Assembly: GCA_021234155.1 (NCBI GenBank)
Contig: JAJEKV010000051.1
Span: 8,018,105 to 8,082,104, forward strand
Direction: 5' to 3'
Source of the DNA: Isoetes taiwanensis
Taxonomy: Eukaryota > Streptophyta > Lycopodiopsida > Isoetales > Isoetaceae
DNA: 64,000 nt
The position numbers and the translations under genes were made by a program. Positions within the stretch are counted from its first letter, which is position 1. Every line of letters starts with the position of its first letter. This document shows positions 54,568-63,971 of this stretch, in pieces. The notes below the pieces were generated by a model. That model was given only the letters and a program-made list of their open reading frames with translations, was not told the DNA's origin and made no database searches.

Positions 54568-57500
54568 CATAGTTACCCGGAACGGGAACTTTTTGGGAAC
54601 TTTGACCCAAAATCCGGAACGGGAACGGGAACGGATGGGAACGGGAACGACCAACATTCAAATTTTTCATTTTTGAAAATGGATTTGAAGTTCCCTTTGC
54701 TTAAAGAACATCTTAGAACACTTAGAATTAAAAAATGTTTCAAGGGGAGTGAGTTGCAAGCCTAAACATCTATAGCTACTCCGTAACAATAATATTAGAA
54801 CTTTAAACAACATTTTCCCATTTAGAACGTATTTTTTTAAGTTAACATATTGTCATTTATCAAAACATACAAGTTGAAATATTTATAAAGCATAAAGAAC
54901 ATAAGTCACATAATATAATAAGTTCTTATAATTTCAAACCTTCTATTTTCATGGCCTTCATCAACCTGCAAAGTAAAATTAAATATGTTTTAAATCACAT
55001 AATAGCTAGAAAGTAGGAAATAGTACATATGTGAAATAAAAAAAGAATATTACCTTCATTTTGTTCCCCTAAACCCTCATCCTCTTCATCCACTGAATCT
55101 TCTGCATTTGCATGACTTGTGTCTTCTCCATTTTCATTCCCATCTTCCACTATAGGTGGAATAGTTTCTTCTCGGTGCAGCCCAATAAATCTTTCACTTG
55201 CATTATCCAACATCGAGGAAAGCTCAATTAAGCGCATATTTGCAGCAACAAACGCTAAGTCATTGGTTTTTTGAGTGCCAAGACGATTTCTCTTCTTCGT
55301 TGCAATGTCTCCCATGGTGCTAAACAACCTCTCCATGGAAGATGAGCTGCAAGATTGTGACAATATCTTAATGGCCAGTTTTTGCAAGTTATTCTTTTCT
55401 GCCCCATTCTCTTCCCACCACAATGTGGCATTCACATGAAAGCGATCCTTCTTAGCATCTCTTGTTCCAAACATCCCTTCGCCTACCCTATACTTAGACC
55501 ATGCAGAACGTACATCTCTTCTTATATCCTCATCAGGAACTAATTTTTCAAGCATTTGATTCCATCCAATCATGACAAGCCTTTCACTTTCTTGATCTTG
55601 CCCTTGGAATTCAGGGTCAAGTATATAAGCGGCCGCATGAATAGGTGAATGATATTCCATCCATCTATCATTAATAAACCCCACCAACTCTGAGCGTATA
55701 TAATCATCATGCTCAACATTCTTCACGTGCGCAATCAAGGAATGCATACCCTCAAATATCTTGCCAATGCAAGGAAAAGGGCCATCCACAAGTCTAAGCA
55801 TCAAAATTATTGGCTTTACAAGAGCTAAAATATGAGCAACATCTTCCCAAAAACTCTCATCAAATAAAATATCAAAGCACAATTTGCTTGCCTTTGTACG
55901 AGACTCCTTAAGATTCTTGAAACTTGGACTCACAAACAATTGTTGCAAAGGTGTCAAAAGCTCATGAAGGCGTTCCAACATAATGAAATTGTAGCCAAAC
56001 CTAGTATCTGAATACTTCAAAAGCTTCTTATAAGAATACGTTTGCAATGAAGCGCTTACCTTGGAATGGTTCTTCACAAAAGTTACAACCTTGTTCCCTT
56101 TCTCACATTTGCAATGTGAGGTAGCTTTGTAAAATCCTTCAGCAAGTTATTAATGCAATGTGCCATACAAGGTGAGAAGATAATGTGAGGAAACTCTGCC
56201 ATAATCATCTTGCCTGCGGAACGGTTAGCTTGCTCACCATCTCCAACAATTTGAATAACATTTTCAGCACCAACTTCTGCCCCTGCAACACGCAATAACT
56301 CCATGTATATGCCTCCCTTGAGTGTCGGACCAGCCATCAACAATCAATGAGACACCCCATTTTACCCAATGCCCACGCAATGTGTCAAGAGTCATTGTTA
56401 CCTCTTTCTTCTCCCTTGCTACCAAAGATACTCTCAAATCTTCATACTTAGGGAGTTCCATATTTGGACCACATTTCCCTGCTTCTGCCATCATGTATTT
56501 GAAGTGATTATCTCTAATAACATTGAAAGGAATCTTATTGTGGATAAAGTGCCTTGCAATGGACCGCCAGAATCTATCTTTTCTTTCTGGATCAAGACTA
56601 TCCTGAATATTCTTTTGTCTCTTTCTTGCTGCTGGTGGTGAGAAATAGCTTTCTAGATTTGAAGTGCATCCTCCGCCAGATGAACCGGACATAAAGTTTG
56701 TAGGTGGAAGTGTAGGTGTAGAAGCCATAGGACTCACCAGGGCTGCTGCACATCTTGCAGCATTCAGCCTACTATTCTTGCTTGCCGTAATGCCATCTAA
56801 AATTCTAGAAAAGTTTTGAAGGCGCTCCTTAGTACCATCATCAATTGCGGTGCAATCCCTTGATCCTGTCCCTTCTCCAGTCAAATGTTTTTTCACTCTG
56901 TCAGTTCCTCCAGTTGTTTCATATGAACAATACCTGCAACGCCACTTCCTAGCACCACCACTAGTAGGAGGAGGACCAACCAAAATAACTTCGTCCCACC
57001 ATTGTGAAGGATTGGGCCCTTTTTTTCGGGCTTTTGCTCTCTTAGGAAGTACGGATGATGCAATTTCCTCACTCTCCTCATCGGGTTGTGGAGCATAATT
57101 CACATCACGGTCTTGATCATCCATATTTGATTGATTGATTGATTGCACCTAAAACAAGAACAATAGAAGAATGCTTAATACAATAGACAAACAATAGATA
57201 AATAGAAGCAAGAACGTAGCAAAAAAAAAGAAATATACGAAGCTATAACTTACTTGGAACTTGGAAGCGCTGAAGTTCTGATCAAGAGCTTTAATATTTC
57301 TTCTCTATTTCCGCCTTATTCTAGCAGCCTGAATCAAAAGCAAGCAATATAAGAATTAGCAAGAGCAAATGGGCAGTCATTTTCTGCCAAATAGGAACAA
57401 ATTCATTGAATGCCCCTGTTGGCAGCACATCATGATGAAAGCAATGAAAAAAAGCTGCTCTAACATAACCACCAGGTTCTTTATTAACAGTTTTTTTTGC

Positions 57501-58359
57501 TTAATCAAAGCTTTTTAACTGTCAAGACCTTCTGACTGTTAAAATACTGCAAGATCTAAGCTAGTAGTAGAAGAAAAAATAATCTCATGCAAGGATTCAT
57601 GATATAATGCAGACAACCAAACATAGAAAACAGTAATAAAAACATGGTTCAATCAAAAACTTACTGTTCTGGTGGTCCTGAGTCTGGCATGAGAGCAGCT
57701 CAGCAGGTAGAAGAGTCGGCAGCAGAGTGGGTAGAAAAGTTGGAGCTGGAAGCTTCTGTGCAAGATGAACAGGCTGATCGATGCAAATGAAAAGAAATGA
57801 AAATGCAAATGCAAGATGAATGCACAGGCTGATCGATGCAAATGAAATGCAAATGCAAATGAAATGAAAATGCAAATGAAATGAAAATGCAAACCTTTTT
57901 GAGTGATAAGAGTCGGTAGCAGAGCAGCTCAGCAGGTAGAAGAGTCGGCAGCAGAGCAGTGAGGTAGAAGAGCAGACAGGAGAGTCGGCAACAGAGCCTC
58001 TCCTATGATCGATCCTCTCCTATGATCGATCCTCTTCTTTGACAGACTGGCAGACAGTCTTCTCTTCTTTGACGGGCAGACTGGCAGAGGCGGGAACGAA
58101 GAACAGTAGCAGCAAGCAACGTAGAAAAACCAAAAAAAAGGAATTTTGTTATTGACTTTCTTGAATTATTCGAAACAATTGGGGGTTAACAATTTCTTTA
58201 CCGGGAACTTGGTTCCCAGAAAATGGGAACTAGTTCCGGAACTTAGTTCCCGGTAACAGGCCAAATGGGAACATCCCCAAGAGTTCCCGGAACGTCCGAC
58301 CCCCGGGAACTAGTTCCGGAACGGGAACGAAGTTCGGAACTTAGTTCCCGGTAACTATG
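54568..58359 (-). mobile_element. hAT DNA transposon, 3.8 kb, with perfect 8-bp target duplication
   Basis: The element starts CATAGTTACC and ends GGTAACTATG, a perfect 10-bp terminal inverted repeat. It is flanked by CGTTGCGC on both sides (54,560-54,567 and 58,360-58,367), the 8-bp target duplication expected for hAT. Both subterminal regions are packed with GGGAAC/GTTCCC words (54,576-54,650 and 58,199-58,349), probable transposase-binding repeats. It carries one transposase on the minus strand, broken by at least one frameshift. Purine/pyrimidine-biased repeats (AAATGAAATGCAAATGC-type) lie at 57,780-57,895 between the transposase start and the right end. Confidence 0.96.
54995..57124 (-). 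pseudogene. hAT transposase (BED finger, DUF659, hAT dimerisation), disrupted
   Basis: The first ATG is at 57,124 (the frame opens with GTG at 57,148). In full-frame numbering: BED-type zinc finger with C71, C74, H88 and C99 (WRCRYCSYETTG), then DUF659-like sequence (FIHNKIPFNVIRDNHFKYMM) and the first catalytic Asp region LIVDGWSDTQGR. The frame is lost near 56,264. A second frame (56,343-56,083) continues with ENVIQIVGDGEQANRSAGKM (second Asp) and PHIIFSPCMAHCINNLL; the stretch normally lying between seems shortened. A third frame (56,077-54,995) starts at KNHSKVSASLQTYS and has the C-terminal dimerisation motif SSSSMERLFSTMGDIATKKR. The last two frames differ by one base near a GAAAGGGAA run at about 56,095. 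As read, no complete transposase can be made. Confidence 0.92.
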
Positions 58360-58553
58360 CGTTGCGCCCAGCCCGATAATGAAAAGTTCATTTTCTGTCC
58401 TGGCGCGACGTGTGAGACATGGTGGGTCCCGCTGCTAAATTTTATACTTTCTAAGCATATAACATGCTAATTCTACTACTTCTTAGCTCAAATTTAGAAT
58501 TATCATGTTATTTTTCTGTGATTTATAACTTTTTAGTGTGTTTTAAGCTGAAT

Positions 58554-58620
58554 GTCTCACACGTTGCGCCCAGCCCGAAAATGAGATTCTCATTATCTGT
58601 CCTGGCGCGACGTGTGAGAC
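58554..58620. promoter_or_regulatory. Palindromic module P4 (B-type, 67 nt)
   Basis: Outer arms GTCTCACACGT and ACGTGTGAGAC; inner GCGCC/GGCGC; centre AATGAGATTCTCATT, a hairpin with stem AATGAG/CTCATT. It lies about 190 nt after the primer-binding site on the minus strand and is the most upstream module of cassette 1. Confidence 0.9.
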
Positions 58621-58812
58621 CACCCTACTTTTTGAAGGTTGGCTCACCAATTTTAGTCTTTTTATGTTTTCATTCATTTTAACTGGTTACTAGCTTAGCA
58701 TAACTACAAAAATGAGAAAAAAAAATTCCCATTTTTCGAGGCTTAAAGATCTTATCAAGTTAGTACTACTGGGAGCATGGCCAGTGCTTTGCTCTTGGTC
58801 TCCAAGAACATT

Positions 58813-58824
58813 GCTCTGATACCA
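58813..58824 (-). promoter_or_regulatory. Gypsy primer-binding site (initiator Met tRNA)
   Basis: On the minus strand TGGTATCAGAGC, one base after the LTR end (GACGTCACA, G, TGGTATC). It is complementary to plant initiator-Met tRNA. It marks the LTR as 5' LTR for copy B to its left. Confidence 0.95.
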
Positions 58825-59751
58825 CTGTGACGTCCCCTACTCATATACGGTGCACCCACCGTATACAAACAGGAGTTCATCCCCCATACCAGCTCCATAC
58901 TGATACAGGGCCCTCCACAATCACTGCACCCGTAAAGAGTCCCAGTGGGAAGAGTGAAGGGGTCATTTCACTCCGTCTCCCTCGGGGCCTACCTAGCTGC
59001 GGAAGCGTAAACATACATGTCAGTATACAACATAAACACATATCCACCTCGAAGGGTGGGGCATCAACATCTGCATAGACAACGATCAACATCATACATA
59101 GGGTCCTACCCAAGGCTCAGACTCGAAGGGATGACTGACGGCTTGGGTCTCCATAGTTCATTGCAGACAGAATTCATGGCAATGGATTTGGCTGGCATAA
59201 GAACATGACCTAGGGTTGTCCACTCCATCCGCCCCTCCTGTGCACACTTTGCAGAGTAGGCTGAAAAGTGTTGGGACCTGACTGTAGCCCGCCGGGTGCA
59301 TAGCCAAAGGGGCTATTCCTGGGTTGCATCTCCCCAGTCCCGATGGGGCAGGTAGGGATCTCCCCCTCCAGAGATCTACATGCTGACTCGAGGAGACTAG
59401 AGGGCCACTGCCCTTCTTCGACTTGAACCCACTGGAGAGTGACGCATCACCCCACGGGTGTCGAGCCCATGCCTTGCCCACACTCAGTGGTAAGCCATTA
59501 GACCTAGTCCCAATGATCCCCGGTAGACATTACACACCAGAGGGATCGTTCAAGAGTCAGAACACGAACCTCTTTATAAGCCAGTCTGGCCCCTTCACCC
59601 ACAACCCGGTGTGGCTCTTGTGCACAGGCCGCATCTATAGTGTGCTAGAGAGGCTAATCTAGGAGCATCTACTACCAAGCTTTAGGTCTCTTCCCCCCTT
59701 CCCAATACACGGAGTTCATAGAGATACATCAACCATATACATCACAGAAGA

Positions 59752-59806
59752 ACTAAAGAACTAGACCTAATCTATATCATAGATTTAGGTTCTTTAGTTA
59801 GAGTCT
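59752..59806. repeat. Hairpin in the gypsy LTR
   Basis: AACTAAAGAAC with CCTAATCTAT pairs with ATAGATTTAGG and GTTCTTTAGTT, a stem of about 20 bp with one or two interruptions. It lies downstream of the TATA candidate on the minus strand, so the RNA would include it; a role in packaging or RNA processing is possible. Confidence 0.7.
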
Positions 59807-60182
59807 GGTATCTAGAGATCTAGAGGGCTGCTATGGGCAATTTAATAGGCTAAACCTACTGATTCGAAGACTAGAAGATGGTTTAGGCTATTAAATTGAC
59901 CTAAATACCCGATCCTTGAGTTCCTCCTCGACTGAGCTCAACCATCACGCCAAACCGCTTTCGAATCGAGGGAAACTAATGGGGCAATTCGCCGCAGGGC
60001 CAGTGCTGGGGGGCGGTTTTGACCCACAGGGCGATCAAAACAGAGCTCTAAAATCCTAGAAACGAAAAATGGGCAAGTTAGGGTTTCCTTTCTTAAATAG
60101 ACAAGGGGGTTGGCTAGGGTTTCCAATTATCCCCCTTAGGCATGTGGGATAATTGCGAATGGGCCCACTTGCCTTTAATGGC

Positions 60183-60365
60183 TAGGTGGCAAAATGTGCC
60201 CACATGGAAAGGTGTGCACCTTAATAAATGTGCACATTGGTAAATGTGCACATTAATTGCACACTTGGGTATGGCCCACTTGGCATAAAGTGTCCACATG
60301 GGAAAATGTGCATCTAGATAAATGTGCACATGGTTAAATGTGCACATTAATAAATGCACACTCCT
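60183..60365. repeat. Tandem AATGTGCACATT palindromes in U3
   Basis: TGTGCACATT-type words occur at least six times (for example near 60,225, 60,245, 60,325 and 60,341) with AAATG spacers, together with related GTGTCCACATG and GTGCCCACATG. They lie 130-310 bp from the U3 border, where LTR enhancers usually sit. Confidence 0.8.
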
Positions 60366-60495
60366 TGCAAGTTGCCCCCCTAGGGGCTACCCGCCTGGCT
60401 ACACATCGGCGTACACGTCAGTCGGGGTGGCGTGTACGCGTGACGGGGCAGTATAGTATACGTCCTGGGACCGTATACTGTGCTGGAACGTCACA

Positions 60496-60508
60496 TTCTC
60501 CCCACCTT
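60496..60508 (-). promoter_or_regulatory. Gypsy polypurine tract
   Basis: On the minus strand AAGGTGGGGAGAA ends exactly at the LTR start TGTGACGTTCC. This is the primer for plus-strand DNA synthesis. Confidence 0.9.
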
Positions 60509-60848
60509 GAAATGATGCTGTCCGCAGCATCGCGGGTCTCCCCCCCTTGGAAACTTCCTAACCTACAATCAACCTGATACATACGATATACTACTATAAT
60601 ACTTACACATTTACTGAGATTACCTTAAGGTAATATTTTTAAAACATTATTACGCCCTTAACTTATAAAATAACTTATCAATCTATAACATCGTCAAACA
60701 AGTTACTCAACAATTCACTTATCACAACAATTTAGTTTATCAAAATTTTAAATTAACGTTTGAGGTACTCTTCATTCCTTGCAACACATTCCAACAAAAT
60801 TTGTGTTGCAAGTCTTCGTAGCTCGACCTTTTTGCCCTCCGGAGCGTT

Positions 60849-61871
60849 CTATTGGCCTGAGCCAATTTCTTCGGAGATGACCTTGCCGTCCCATTGCTCC
60901 ATAAACTGTGGGTACTGCTTTAATAGATCCTTCTTGAGTACCCATGTCGCGTCTTCCACTGGCAAGTGTTTCCACTTGACCAAGTATTGGAGAAACTCTG
61001 ATCTCCTTGTTTTCTTGAAGGCTTTATCAAGAATTAATTCTGGAACTATTTCCAGCTGCTCCTCCGTCATTTCCAACAACGTTGGAGTGTCTAAGACTTC
61101 GTCTGGATTTGGAGTGTGCTTCTTCAACAAACTCACGTGGAAGACCTTATGAATCTTTAGGTGTGCTGGCAAGTCTAGCTTGTAGGATTGACTACCTACT
61201 TTCTGGACTATTCTGAAAGGTCCAGCCCACCTTGGAGCAAGCTTCTTGCAATTCCCGATTGTGAGCTTCGCCTGCTTTACCTTGATCTTCAACCAAACAT
61301 AGTCTTCAACTTGGAACTCTCTAACTGTTTGATGCTTGTCGGCGATGCTCTTTTGTCGACTCCTTGCCGCTAGGAGATATCCTCGAACTTGCTGCATATC
61401 AGCCAACATCTGCTGCGAAACTTCTACTTTTGACACGGGATTGTGCCAAGTGTCTGGAGTTAGGCATTGATAGTCGTAATTGATCATAAACGGCGACATT
61501 TGGGACGATTCCTGCTTGGTGCTATTATATGCAAACTCCACCAAGTGAATAAATTCTTCCCACATACCTTGCTTATTCCAGACATAGTTTCGTAGCATGT
61601 CCTCCAAAATTCTGTTGGTCCGCTCCGTTTGGCCATCCGTCTGAGGATGATACGCCGTGCTCATTGATAGCTTCGTCTGAATGGTCGCAAAGAGGTCTTG
61701 CCAAAAGGCACTCATAAACTTCGGATCCCTGTCGGAGATAATCTCCCTTGGCATGCCATGAAGCCTGAAGATCTCTTTGGTGAAGAGCTTTGCTGTATCC
61801 ATAGTCGTATCTGTGGTCCTGCAAGGCACAAAATGTGCCATCTTCGACAACTTGTCGACCACTACCATCAA
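60849..61871 (-). CDS. Integrase core and C-terminal chromodomain (chromovirus)
   Basis: 340 codons. The core has SDRDPKFMSAFWQDLF (second Asp, D47) and YHPQTDGQTERTNRILE (Glu, E83), giving the D-x35-E spacing of integrases; the first Asp is in the preceding frame. The GPY/F module KLAPRWAGPFRIVQKVGSQS with FHVSLLKKH is at about 205-250. The C-terminus 277-325 (PELILDKAFKKTRRSEFLQY, LVKWKHLPVEDATWVL, LLKQYPQF) is a chromodomain of the chromovirus type. In related elements the chromodomain directs insertion to chromatin with methylated histone H3. A frameshift near 61,880 separates it from its N-terminal part; otherwise it is open to 60,849, about 340 bp before the polypurine tract. Confidence 0.93.
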   Translation of the reverse strand: MMVVVDKLSKMAHFVPCRTTDTTMDTAKLFTKEIFRLHGMPREIISDRDPKFMSAFWQDLFATIQTKLSMSTAYHPQTDGQTERTNRILEDMLRNYVWNKQGMWEEFIHLVEFAYNSTKQESSQMSPFMINYDYQCLTPDTWHNPVSKVEVSQQMLADMQQVRGYLLAARSRQKSIADKHQTVREFQVEDYVWLKIKVKQAKLTIGNCKKLAPRWAGPFRIVQKVGSQSYKLDLPAHLKIHKVFHVSLLKKHTPNPDEVLDTPTLLEMTEEQLEIVPELILDKAFKKTRRSEFLQYLVKWKHLPVEDATWVLKKDLLKQYPQFMEQWDGKVISEEIGSGQ

Positions 61872-61885
61872 GGCATCTTTCCCTC

Positions 61886-62455
61886 TTACCGTAGCCCTGT
61901 TATAAAATCCATGCTAATGACCTCCCACTTAGCGTTTGGCACCGCTAATGGCTCCAAGGCTCCTGGGATTCGAAGCTGCTCTGCTTTGGTCTGCTGACAC
62001 AGCTGGCATTCCCGAATGTATCTAGCTATCTGTTTCTTCATTCCTGGCCAGAAATAGCTGCTTCGAATCTTGAAATAGGTCTTCATAAAACCCGCATGCT
62101 CGGCTATTGGACTGTTGTGCGTGTCATGAAGAATTAGCTTCCTTACCCCTGATGATTCGGGCACGCACAACTTATGCTTATGATACAACAGGTTGCCTTC
62201 CTTCTTATAATGCTTGAAGGCTTCCCGTTCTTTATCTGTTCTAGCCTTCCTAGAGAGGCTTTCCCATGCTTCCTTGAATTCCGTGTCTGTTGGCAGAGAT
62301 TCTTCAATCTTCTTCCCAAAGTCGTTGGAGAGCGTCGAAATTGCATTGCAATGCACTCTAGTTGTCAGGGGATGCCTTGAAAGCGCATCTGCTACCACAT
62401 TGAGCTTCCCTGGCTTGTAGACTATATCAAAGTCATACTCTTCCAGGAACGCCAT
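61886..62455 (-). pseudogene. RNase H end, integrase zinc finger and first catalytic Asp
   Basis: The frame reads KPGKLNVVADALSRH (end of RNase H), then a linker and the integrase HHCC finger (IAEHAGFMKTYFKIRSSYFW, then CQLCQQTKAEQ). It ends WEVISMDFITGL, where the Asp is the first of the DDE triad. It stops at 61,886; the next frame resumes within a few codons (VVVDKLSKMAHFVPC), so a single indel near 61,880 separates them. Confidence 0.92.
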
Positions 62456-63697
62456 CTACCTCTCTGCCTCAGGTTGAGGTGTGGTTGTTTGAATACGTAC
62501 TGGAGGCTCTGATGGTCTGTATCCAATTGGAACTTCCTTCCCAAAAGGTAATGCCTCCAAATTCTTAATGCCCTGACAACCGCAAGCAATTCCTGATCAT
62601 GCGTGGGGTAAGCGTTTGGCGTCGTTCATCTTCACCGAGTCATACGATACCACACGGTCTTCCTGCATGAGCATGAGCACTGTAGCTATCTTACTGCGCA
62701 TCCGTGGCTACAAGCTTATCTTTTTCTGGGTCTGGCAAGGTCAAGACAGGGGCGGTCGTCAGAGCTTCCTTCAACAATTCAAACCCCGCTTGGGCTTTCT
62801 TGTGCCAATGCTCGCCCAATCTTTCACCTTTTCCGCCCTTTGTCAGTCTGTTGGCGGGGCGCTATCTTGGCAAAGTTCTTCACAAACCTACGTAGTACCC
62901 TGCTAGGCGAGAAAACTTCGACCTCATGCACATTCTTGGTTGCAGGCCCTTTGAATGGCGACGACCTCAATCTTGGCGGGGATCCGTCGATATTCCTTCC
63001 TTTGAGATCATATGACCCGGTATTCTACTCTCCGTTCTGGAAGTGACGCCGACAACTTGGCATGCATAACCGGTGCCTCTTCAACTTCTCCGGCCTCTCC
63101 TTAAGTGTTGTAACGTGTTCTTCAAGGGATCTCGCTATACACCAAAATGTCATCAAAGAATACTATCACAAAGGTGTCCAAGAACTCCACGAAGATGTCG
63201 TTCATGAGCCTCATGAAGCGTTCTTTGGGGGCATTCGATAAGCCGAAAGGCATTAAAAGGAACTCATAGTGCCCATACACGGTCTTGAAAGCCGTCTTAT
63301 GGATATCTTCCTCCTTTATCGGATCGATGATAACGACCTTAAGTCAATTTTGGAAAAGACCTTTGCACCACTGGAGCTGATCCATCAAGTCATTTGATCC
63401 GGGAGCGCATACTTGTTCTTAATGGTGTGCTTATTCAAGCGCCTATAGTCTATGCACATCCTTAAAGCGCCATCCTTCTTCTTAACAAGCGGAATGGGCT
63501 CGAACGGGCGAGACACTAGGTCTAATGAAGCCTAGGTCGAGCAACTCCCGCAATTGCTTCTTTAGCTCTGTCAACTCTGGCGTCGTCATTACGTATGGAG
63601 CCTTACTTGTCGGCTTTGTTCGGCTCGAAAGTGCTATCTCGCTTTTCGACTCCCCTATAAGGAGGGAGCTGCTTGATCTCATCTCGAAAGAGATCAT
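62456..63697 (-). pseudogene. Gypsy reverse transcriptase and RNase H, frameshifted
   Basis: The start [20 protein letters not shown] with [12 protein letters not shown] (63,600-63,500) is the classic chromovirus RT entry. The catalytic box reads [12 protein letters not shown] at about 63,130-63,170 (Asp-Asp kept, first position F). RNase H begins near 62,750 with TLPDPEK and a VATDAQ remnant of the ETDAS motif, and is followed by [20 protein letters not shown] at the start of the next frame. Frames change repeatedly, so the enzyme is not functional in this copy. Confidence 0.85.
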
Positions 63698-63722
63698 GGA
63701 ACTCGTGATCGTTAGCTACCGC

Positions 63723-63971
63723 TTAGGTAACTTCTTTGAGCCCTTCATCCTCCTTACCTTCTTCTGGCTCAGGCTCTTGGATCTCAAGCTTGAAGATATA
63801 AGCTACCTGCTCACTCCTTATGCACTTGAGCATCCGTTTAGAAGACATACACTGCATGATGGGAACAACTTCTTTACCTCTGATCTCAATGATCTTGCCG
63901 TCGGGCGTTGGGAAGGTCACTTTCCGCTTTCCACAATCAACGATGGCCCCTGCTGGTCCAAGATACTCCAT
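63723..63971 (-). pseudogene. Gypsy protease C-terminal part
   Basis: MEYLGPAGAIVDCGKRKVTF, then EIRGKEVVPIM and a glutamate-rich end (EPEPEEGKEDEGLKE), the usual stretch between protease (GMDWL...) and RT in chromoviruses. The active site itself would lie beyond 64,000. The frame stops at 63,723, just before the RT frame. Confidence 0.7.

Larger units (their letters stand above)
54552..58418. promoter_or_regulatory. Palindromic module P3 (A-type), split by the hAT insertion
   Basis: The left part GTCTCACACGTTGCGC is at 54,552-54,567 and the right part from CCAGCCCGATAATG to ACGTGTGAGAC at 58,368-58,418. Removing hAT and one 8-bp duplicate gives a 67-nt module with the A-type centre AATGAAAAGTTCATT, like P1. 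Confidence 0.9.
49281..58825 (-). mobile_element. 5' half of a Ty3/gypsy element with two extra genes before gag (copy B, truncated; contains a nested hAT)
   Basis: Minus-strand order: primer-binding site (58,813-58,824); palindromic modules; TATA box; histone H3-like gene; two more modules; TATA box; unidentified acidic gene; gag plus the start of protease; then a sharp end at about 49,283. The 5' LTR is 58,826-60,495, which it shares with the pol region to its right. A 3.8-kb hAT transposon (54,568-58,359) is inserted in the leader. Without hAT, the distance from primer-binding site to gag start is about 4.3 kb, far longer than in usual chromoviruses, because of the two extra cassettes. Confidence 0.85.
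58826..60495 (-). repeat. Ty3/gypsy LTR, 1,670 bp, shared between two copies
   Basis: In the plus direction it starts TGTGACGTCC and ends GGAACGTCACA, so both borders carry the 8-bp inverted terminus TGTGACGT/ACGTCACA. On the minus strand it is preceded by a polypurine tract (60,496-60,508) and followed by a primer-binding site (58,813-58,824), so it is both the 3' LTR of copy A and the 5' LTR of copy B. Its U3 start contains tandem TGTGCACA palindromes (60,190-60,360). A CTATTTAAG box near 60,094 is a TATA candidate. A hairpin lies at 59,752-59,806. Confidence 0.93.

Noticed and set aside
57597-57892. Phe/Ile/His-rich minus-strand frames in the hAT 5' region
   Set aside because: Produced by AAATGAAATGCAAATGC-type simple repeats.
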